Source of the DNA: Dryomyza anilis
Lineage: Eukaryota > Arthropoda > Insecta > Diptera > Dryomyzidae
Assembly: GCA_951804985.1 (NCBI GenBank)
Contig: OX638133.1
Span: 7,088,501-7,152,500, forward strand
Direction: 5' to 3'
Length of the DNA stretch: 64,000 nucleotides
The position numbers and the translations under genes are program-made. Positions 57,286-64,000 of this stretch are shown piece by piece; the first letter of the stretch is position 1, and the number at the start of each line of letters is the position of its first letter. The notes beneath the pieces are model-generated. The model saw nothing but the letters and a program-made list of their open reading frames with translations, made no database searches and was not told the DNA's origin.

Positions 57286-58172
57286 TATAACTGGATTGTA
57301 ATATTTAATAATTTGTCGAAGGGAACAAATCGATAATGAAATAATTCTTGAATATGCTGAGTTTAAATGATTAAATTCTTAAAAATTTCCTTTCAACAAA
57401 AAGAAAGGGAATCTCTTTTGGTCTATAAAAATTGAATTTATAATCTAAATATACCCAAAAAAATAAATTATATACTGAAATTTTAAAGTACACTAAAAAT
57501 AGTTTACAAGTTTTATTGATACTATTTCAGTAAAATACCATAATACCATCAAAAATATAATCATGAGTTACTTTCGTTACGATGCATATTTTCCTAAATA
57601 GGTAGTAATTTCAAATCTATAAAACTTTTATTATTTTTAAGTTTTGTGCTATCTTTGTGTAATCTTTGTGTATTGAGCATTATCCATAACAAAAATATAG
57701 ATATAAGTTTTCACTGCATAAGTCCGAGTGAAATACGTTTGTTTTAGAAATAGTCGCCGCAATACAATAAAACACATGAGTGTAAAAGAGCTGAAATTTA
57801 CATGTAAGCATCACATTTACTCGTTAAGTGTAGAAGTTTATGGAAATTTCAACAAACTGACAATGTGCTGCACATGAGTATAAAAGAGATAGAGATATAG
57901 GCAATCTCGTTATGTGTAGAAAAAATATGTGTGGAAACTTCTAGAAAAAAAGTTTATGGAAACTTCTAGAATTCAGCTTTACTGTATATAAAAGCATTTG
58001 TTCGGTATTTGTCTGAATAATTAGATCAATATTCTTTACCGAATACGAATATCAACAATTTTGAAACAATTGAAATTTTAATTATATATTTTGTAGAATG
58101 GTTTTACCTATATTTTAGTTGCGGTTAAAGTATTGTATTTTAATTTAAACATAAGTTAATTAGATATATTAA
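57286..58172. other. No gene recognised
   Basis: AT-rich. Duplicated GGAAACTTCTAGAA motifs near 57933 and 57958. Confidence 0.5.
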
Positions 58173-58180
58173 GTGATCAG

Positions 58181-58473
58181 TAGGGAGCGGATTTATATGC
58201 AAATGCATATTTTAACGAAGCCTCAAATTTAAGTCGGTCTAAAACAGAAAACTAAATTGAAAAACTAATTTAAATTATGGTCAATCTGTTTTGCATATTT
58301 TGAATATTTTACATATTTTGCATAATTTGAATATTTTACATATTTTGCATATAAATTAAATATTTTGCACATATTTTTCATATTTTGCATATAATATGCA
58401 TATAATTTGCATATATTTTGCATATATTTTGCATATTTTCGGAATATCATTTTGCATATAAATCCGCTCTCTA
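58181..58473. mobile_element. hAT-like MITE with perfect 8-bp duplication and ATGCAT core
   Basis: Ends TAGGGAGCGGATTTATATGC and the complement of GCATATAAATCCGCTCTCTA. Flanked by GTGATCAG at 58173-58180 and 58474-58481. The centre is an irregular TTTTGCATAT/TTTTGAATAT array, which gives the spurious minus frame at 58265-58450. Confidence 0.88.
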
Positions 58474-58481
58474 GTGATCAG

Positions 58482-59000
58482 TTTCGAATGTATTTGCGTT
58501 AATGTTTTTATTTTTACAAACTTACGGAGAAATTTAATATAAATTTAATTTATATATGCTGCAATCAAATAAACGGCGAGAGTTGTTTTTATTTACACCG
58601 ACATTTAGAAAACTAGTTGCAATAAATACAAAAAAAAGTAACATACACCTCACGTTACGCATAGTGATGGCGACGTAACTTTAAGTTGCTGTTGGTCCCT
58701 GACAGCAGCAACAACCGGACCAACAGAGCACAAGGACGTTGCAACGCATTTCATGCTTTAACATGAAAATCCACTCTTTCAAAACACTGACACTAACGCA
58801 AAATTGCAGTAACAGCAAAAAAAGAAACAGCAGAATCAAGTGAACGGACGAAAAAAACTACTTACTCCCGCCCCCTACTTTACCGAACATGTACACGAAA
58901 AATACATGAAAAGTACATGAAAAAGTATAAAAATTAAACAAAATAAAAAGTAATAAATTTAAAAACTTTTCACATAGACGTTTTAGTTTTTATTACTTTA
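58482..59000. other. No gene recognised
   Basis: A GC-richer patch at 58660-58760 (GACAGCAGCAACAACCGGAC) has no clear identity. Confidence 0.5.
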
Positions 59001-59337
59001 CTAGCTGGACCCGTGCACGACTCGTGCCGAGATTTTGTGGAGTGATTTTATTAATATAAAGAACATTTTTATTATTTATATCATCCCCGTAGAACGCTTT
59101 CCCGTAGAATTATTCCCGGTAGAATTCTTTCCCGTAGAATTCTTCCCCGTAGAGTTTTTCCCAGTAGAAGTTTTAGTGTGGTGAATTTTATTATGGTGTG
59201 TTTTAGTGTGGTGAATTTTGGTGTGGTGAGCTTAAGTGTAATGAATTTTATGTGGTGAATTTTAGAGTGGTGAGTTTTAGTGTGGTAATTTCGGTATGGT
59301 GAGTTTCGGTGTGGTGAGTTTCGGTGTGGTACTATTG
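59001..59337 (-). mobile_element. Truncated Helitron, third copy
   Basis: CTAG at 59001-59004 next to A and the hairpin complement GCACGACTCGTGC, identical in layout to 19364. The GTAGAAT and GTGTGGTGAATTTT arrays follow, then the sequence breaks off at 59337. Confidence 0.82.
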
Positions 59338-59919
59338 AAACAACAACTGTCCTATAGATAAATTTGTATAGGATTTTTCTTGATTGTGAAATTATTATGA
59401 AATTTATTTAATATATGATTATTTTTACTATTAATATTGGTCAATAGGATGCATACCATCAGTTCAAAAATATTTAAACAATTAATAAAAACGAATATAT
59501 TATTAATTACTTTAATGCATTATAAACATAATTCTTTATTGAAATTCACTTATAAAAAATGAACATATTTTGAACACCTCATGCTTTAATATCCAATAGC
59601 ACGTATGTATTTCTTTTAATAAATACGAAAGGTTCAAAGGTTTTTAGATGACATAAATTGAGTTCTTATTAATGAAGAACTTAATAATGTGGATATTCAC
59701 AAAAAAAAAACAAGCGACCATAGCCATAGTAAGACAATTATTATTATAGGAGAAAAAACATAAAACCAATAGTATTTACTTTTAAAGTAAATTGAGTTCT
59801 TATTAAATTGAGTTCTATTTAAATTCAATAATATTGAATTTCTTAGATTAATGGTACTGAATTTTTCAAAAACTATCAAAATCATTGAAAACGGTTTTTG
59901 TCATTGAACGAAAAGATAC
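59338..59919. other. No gene recognised
   Basis: AT-rich spacer with duplicated AAATTGAGTTCTTATTAA motifs at about 59656 and 59788. Confidence 0.5.
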
Positions 59920-60172
59920 TGTTATGTATTGTTTTTTTACTTTAATGTTTTTTACTTGTTTGATTTAATATTAATTTACATAAGTTGCTCAGATTTCTCC
60001 TGTTCATATATTTCATTTGGAAAACTATAAATTTTCATTTGAAATAGAACGTTACGAAAAGGAGAAACTGCGGTGGTAAGTTGTTTTTATTTATTCTTTA
60101 TAATATCTTAAAAAACATGTAAATTATTTTAGAAATAAAATTTCACATTATCGTGAATTTTTAACCGCAACA
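59920..60172 (+). repeat. Candidate 5' LTR of the BEL/Pao element
   Basis: Begins TGTTATGTATTG and ends CCGCAACA, with AATAAAA at about 60135. The following TTTCGTAACCGGAACA resembles the leader seen after BEL LTRs. The boundaries are inferred only from TG..CA ends and position, since the 3' LTR is outside the window. Confidence 0.4.
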
Positions 60173-60423
60173 TTTCGTAACCGGAACATTTTATTTCGCA
60201 TCTCAAGCCGATTTGTCTGCGATATTGTGCATATCGACGCCTGCACACTTCGCAATTTGTCTTCGATTGTCTGCATCGCTGCGCAAACTCACGCCTGCGC
60301 CTATTTGCAAGATCAAGATACAAGATTAAAGAATAATATTAATTGTTTGCGACACTGCGTATTAAACGACTGCGCTCTTTTTGCAAATTAATATTGTCGT
60401 CTACGTTTGTATAGTCCGTGGAA

Positions 60424-63400
60424 ATGCAACATACGCCACCTCGTCGGAGTCAGCGTATTATTGAAGCTTCAAGGTCTCGCACGTCCAGCATGCCGGAAAC
60501 TAATTCTGAAGTTTTGGATGCGGCATCCCATGCTGCATTCTTTGTTCCAGTAACAAGGCAAGAATCATCTCCAGTTGCTGAAGTTACAAGTAACATTAAC
60601 GTTGCCTGCGCTAGGAACGTTGCAAGTTTAAGCTCAACAGAGGCATGTTCTTCCGGAAGAGTTGCTTCTTGCACCAACGCCATCATAGTTCATCCGGACG
60701 ATCATGTTGCAGCTATGAGGAATACAATTGCTGACCTAGAACGCCGTCTGAGAGAAGCTGAAATTCAAAATGTTCAAGCGCGACCGTTGATTGCGCCTGA
60801 AAATATACACGCTCCTGCTTCACAGCCGCCACAAGCAACGAATTGGTATCAGCAGTCAGCGAACGCATCATCCACCAACATGCTACATCTAGCGCAGCAG
60901 CCATTTCCAGCACATGCAGATACACAATCAGTGTTTTGCAAGAGTCGCCCCGCTAATCCATCTTCTGCTGTTCAATCTTCGGCCAGCAACTATGTGCCCC
61001 CTGGACCAAGTTCGCAAACTTTATTTTGCAACAGTCGCACTGCTTTTCCAACTGCTGCTGCTGTTCAATCTTCGGCCACCAACTATATACGTCCTGGACC
61101 TAGTTCGCAAACTTTATTTGGCAACAATCGCATAGCTCCAACAGCTGCAGTTCAATCTTCAGCCTACAACTATATGCTTCCTGGTGCATGCTCGCAAACT
61201 TTATTCGGCGACAGTCGCGGTACTCTTCCGACTACATCATTACATTCGCCAGAATATAACTATATGTATTCTGAAGTCAACAATCCATGCGTTCAGAATA
61301 TGCATCATGCACCGAGAAAACTTCAAGATTTACCAGAATTCTCCGGCAAACCGGAAGACTGGCCAGTTTTTTATACAGCGTTTGTTGAAACTACGGCAGC
61401 ATATAATTATTCAAATTTGGAAAACAATCTGCGGTTAAATAAATGTCTTAAAGGCGAAGCAAAAGAAGCCTTGAAGTCTCTTTTAATTCATCCCAATAAC
61501 GTTAATGAGGTTATACAACAACTTTCATTTTCATACGGTCGTCCAGAGCAGTTAATCCGAAGTCAGCTAAAGAAAGTTCGAGAAATTGTACCAGTTCCGG
61601 AAAATCAACTGCCAAAACTTGTACCATTTGCGATTGCAGCTAAAAACCTCGCAGTTTTTCTACAGTCCGTCAACGGGATGCATCATCTAGCAAATCCCAC
61701 ATTGTTGGAAGAATTGGTTGCCAAATTACCAATGACCAAACGCATTGAGTGGGCTAGATGTGCCGCATCAATTATGCCGTATCCAACTGTCAAGGATTTT
61801 AGTGACTGGCTGTCAGAAATAGCAAGATATATTTGCTTGGTTCCAGATTGTTCTTATGAAGAATCAAAACGTCGCCCGGTGCTGCATGCAAATACCAACA
61901 AGCAGTTCAAAAATGTCAAATGCATCATTTGTGATGGAGGACACAAGAATGTTGATTGTCACCGCATTACTGATGCCACCGTGCCAAATAGGTGGATCAT
62001 AGTTAAACGCCATCATCTTTGTTTCAGTTGCATGGCTACCGGACATTCAACTCGTACCTGTCGTCGCCGAAAACCATGCAATGTCAATGGATGTGAACGA
62101 ATGCATCATAAGTTGCTGCATGATGACTCACGTACAACCAACACATCTGTGGAACCTCAACAAGCAAATGCATCAGATGATATTAGGCCGGTCCTCAGCT
62201 CTTCATCTGTTGAAGCGAGAACCAATAAATTACTTTTTCGAGTTTTGCCTGTTACTCTATATGGAGTCTCGAAAAAGGTAAACACATACGCATTATTGGA
62301 CGAAGGTTCATCTATCACAATGATCGACAAAACCTTGATAGAAGAACTTGGATTGGAAGGCCGACAACAAAAATTAGATATACAGTGGCTCGGAGGTCGT
62401 TCTGCGCATGAGCCAGCCCTAGTCGTGGATTTGAAGGTCAGCGGTTTAAAAATGAAGAAACACCATAAATTAAGCAATGTATTTGGTGTCGAAAACTTGA
62501 ATCTACCTACGCAAAGCATGCATATAAGCGAAATATCACTAAATGCAATTTCTGCAAAAGCAATTTCAACGCAGTCGTATACTAATGCAACTCCTAAACT
62601 TCTAATCGGACTTGACCACTGCCATTTGGGTCTGCCATTTGAGTCCATGCGTTTAAACCAAAATGGACCATACGCCGCCAACACCGAATTAGGATGGGTA
62701 ATTTTTGGACCAACCAAAGAAGGACTCACGTCAACGTCTACATGCTTATTCGTAGACTCTCCAGCAGAAGATAACCTACACCAGCTAGTATCTAATTTCT
62801 TCAACACTGAAGCGTTTGGTGTAAGAGCGTCGCCTCCGATTGAAAGTGATGTTGATCTCCGCGCAAGACAAATAATGAAGGCAACAACTGTACATGTCAA
62901 TGAAAGATTCCAAACGGGGTTATTATGGAAAAGCGATCACGTAAAGCTTCCTGCGAGTTTTGATATGGCGAGACAGCGTTTAGTTGGAGTGGAGAGGAAG
63001 ATGGCACGTGATAAGCAGTTTGCCGAATCATATAAGGCAAACATCGATAGCTACGTATCGAAAAATTATGCCCGAAAGTTGAGTTCAAAGGAAGCAGCCA
63101 AAGTTGGACCAAAGACGTGGTATTTGCCCCACTTCCCAGTCATAAATCCTAACAAGCCAGGGAAGGTTCGGTTAGTTTTCGACGCTGCTGCGGAAGTTGG
63201 AGGAATATCGCTCAACTCACAGTTACTGAAAGGACCACAGGACTATAGAGCACTGCCAGCAATCCTGTTCCACTTTCGTGAAGGTCCCATTGCTGTGTGC
63301 GGAGACATCAAGGAGATGTTTCATCAGGTGCTGATCCAGCCGGAAGATAGATGTGCTCAACGTTTTCTATGGCGTGACGGCGATAACACAAGATCACCAG

Positions 63401-64000
63401 ACGTATACGAAATGGTCTCAATGACATTCGGAGCTGCATGTTCGCCATGCTCTGCTAACTACGTCAAAACAAGAAATGCTCTGGCGTACAAGGAGAAATA
63501 TCCACGAGCAGTTCAGTCCATTATAGACTACCACTATGTAGATGATTTTGTTGACAGTTTCACGTCGGTTCCAGAAGCAATTATGGTCTCAACACAAGTA
63601 CGAGACATCCATAAAAAGGCGGGTTTTGATCTGCGAAAGTTTTCTTCGAATTCGCCGGAAGTTATTGAAGCGCTTGATGGTTCTGAAGCAGATATGGCGA
63701 TTAATACCAAAGAATGTCTATCGTCTGAAAAAATTCTTGGTATGTTTTGGCAGCCTCAGACCGACAGCTTTGTATTTCATCTGAAATTCAATTATGTTGA
63801 CAAGAGCGTTATCAACACTGGCCGTACACCGACAAAGAGGGAACTTATGAGTATTGTAATGTCTATATTCGACCCTCTTGGATTGATAAGCCACTTTACT
63901 GTCATTGGAAAAACGCTGTTACGCGAAGTGTGGAAGCGAAGCGTGCGTTGGGATGACCCTTTACCATATGAAGTCGCAGAAATGTGGGAAAAATTCCGAG
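60424..64000 (+). CDS. BEL/Pao retrotransposon gag-pol polyprotein, 3' part beyond window
   Basis: One open frame of 1192 codons with no stop, starting at ATG 60424 (MQHTPPRRSQRIIEASRS). It encodes the capsid and enzymes for cytoplasmic reverse transcription. Residues 1-290 form a low-complexity gag region with four imperfect repeats of about 31-34 residues (VQSSAxNYxxPGPSSQTLF). Residues about 297-460 resemble the Pao gag domain (LPEFSGKPEDW). Zinc knuckles: CIICDGGHKNVDC from residue 500 and CFSCMATGHSTRTC from 533, then a CNVNGCERMHH motif. The aspartic protease active site is LLDEGSS near 624-630, the BEL-type D-E-G-S form, followed by ELGWVIFGP. Reverse transcriptase: RLVFDAAA, GDIKEMFHQV and YVDD at 1038-1041. 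The RT end, RNase H and integrase lie past 64000. The intact frame suggests a recent insertion. Confidence 0.95.
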   Translation, partial: MQHTPPRRSQRIIEASRSRTSSMPETNSEVLDAASHAAFFVPVTRQESSPVAEVTSNINVACARNVASLSSTEACSSGRVASCTNAIIVHPDDHVAAMRNTIADLERRLREAEIQNVQARPLIAPENIHAPASQPPQATNWYQQSANASSTNMLHLAQQPFPAHADTQSVFCKSRPANPSSAVQSSASNYVPPGPSSQTLFCNSRTAFPTAAAVQSSATNYIRPGPSSQTLFGNNRIAPTAAVQSSAYNYMLPGACSQTLFGDSRGTLPTTSLHSPEYNYMYSEVNNPCVQNMHHAPRKLQDLPEFSGKPEDWPVFYTAFVETTAAYNYSNLENNLRLNKCLKGEAKEALKSLLIHPNNVNEVIQQLSFSYGRPEQLIRSQLKKVREIVPVPENQLPKLVPFAIAAKNLAVFLQSVNGMHHLANPTLLEELVAKLPMTKRIEWARCAASIMPYPTVKDFSDWLSEIARYICLVPDCSYEESKRRPVLHANTNKQFKNVKCIICDGGHKNVDCHRITDATVPNRWIIVKRHHLCFSCMATGHSTRTCRRRKPCNVNGCERMHHKLLHDDSRTTNTSVEPQQANASDDIRPVLSSSSVEARTNKLLFRVLPVTLYGVSKKVNTYALLDEGSSITMIDKTLIEELGLEGRQQKLDIQWLGGRSAHEPALVVDLKVSGLKMKKHHKLSNVFGVENLNLPTQSMHISEISLNAISAKAISTQSYTNATPKLLIGLDHCHLGLPFESMRLNQNGPYAANTELGWVIFGPTKEGLTSTSTCLFVDSPAEDNLHQLVSNFFNTEAFGVRASPPIESDVDLRARQIMKATTVHVNERFQTGLLWKSDHVKLPASFDMARQRLVGVERKMARDKQFAESYKANIDSYVSKNYARKLSSKEAAKVGPKTWYLPHFPVINPNKPGKVRLVFDAAAEVGGISLNSQLLKGPQDYRALPAILFHFREGPIAVCGDIKEMFHQVLIQPEDRCAQRFLWRDGDNTRSPDVYEMVSMTFGAACSPCSANYVKTRNALAYKEKYPRAVQSIIDYHYVDDFVDSFTSVPEAIMVSTQVRDIHKKAGFDLRKFSSNSPEVIEALDGSEADMAINTKECLSSEKILGMFWQPQTDSFVFHLKFNYVDKSVINTGRTPTKRELMSIVMSIFDPLGLISHFTVIGKTLLREVWKRSVRWDDPLPYEVAEMWEKFR

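Noticed and set aside
62157..62900. 247-codon minus-strand frame
   Set aside because: It is the antisense shadow of the BEL/Pao gag-pol frame, which has clear protease and RT motifs on the plus strand.

Overview
The window is nuclear DNA from an insect, most likely a higher (cyclorrhaphan) fly. The only recognisable host gene is the serotonin receptor 5-HT1A. Its three visible exons match the Drosophila-type receptor closely, including a long third intracellular loop. The rest is very AT-rich and crowded with transposons of insect type (BEL/Pao, Jockey/CR1-like LINEs, tRNA-derived SINEs, Helitrons, hAT and Tc1/mariner-like MITEs). A repeat-rich acalyptrate such as a tephritid would fit, but the species cannot be fixed from sequence alone.

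Layout. The 5-HT1A gene lies on the minus strand. Exons at 44617-44806 (end of TM3, TM4, extracellular loop 2) and 44277-44414 (TM5, start of intracellular loop 3) are separated by a 202-bp intron. The next exon (inside loop 3) lies 33.2 kb away at 10834-11052. All junctions have GT/AG sites and compatible phases. The exons for the N-terminus and TM1-3 and for TM6-7 were not found, so everything from 1 to at least 44806 is one gene, almost all of it intron. The region above 44806 is probably further intron or 5' flank.

The introns are stacked with mobile elements. An apparently intact 962-codon LINE ORF (34978-37866) sits beside decayed copies of the same family (6990-7310 and 8441-9345, minus). 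A 5'-truncated RNase H LINE is nested in a MITE (48375-49161). Further elements are a solo LTR with a readable promoter (42308-42835), SINEs (one with a perfect 15-bp target duplication), three Helitron copies, four hAT-like elements with 8-bp duplications, a PIF/Harbinger-like element, and at least four MITE families that share CACAGAAAAAA-type ends and TA target sites. Satellite-like arrays lie at 1-905 (9-bp unit), 13130-14735 (about 140-bp unit) and 52423-52930 (11-bp unit). The right edge holds a BEL/Pao retrotransposon whose gag-pol frame is open from 60424 to the end of the window (1192 codons, no stop).

No operon-like or multi-gene system was found. The interest is in the transposon biology: shared MITE termini, nested insertions with readable target sites, a MITE carrying a gene-like insert, and a receptor gene that has to be spliced across a 33-kb transposon landfill.
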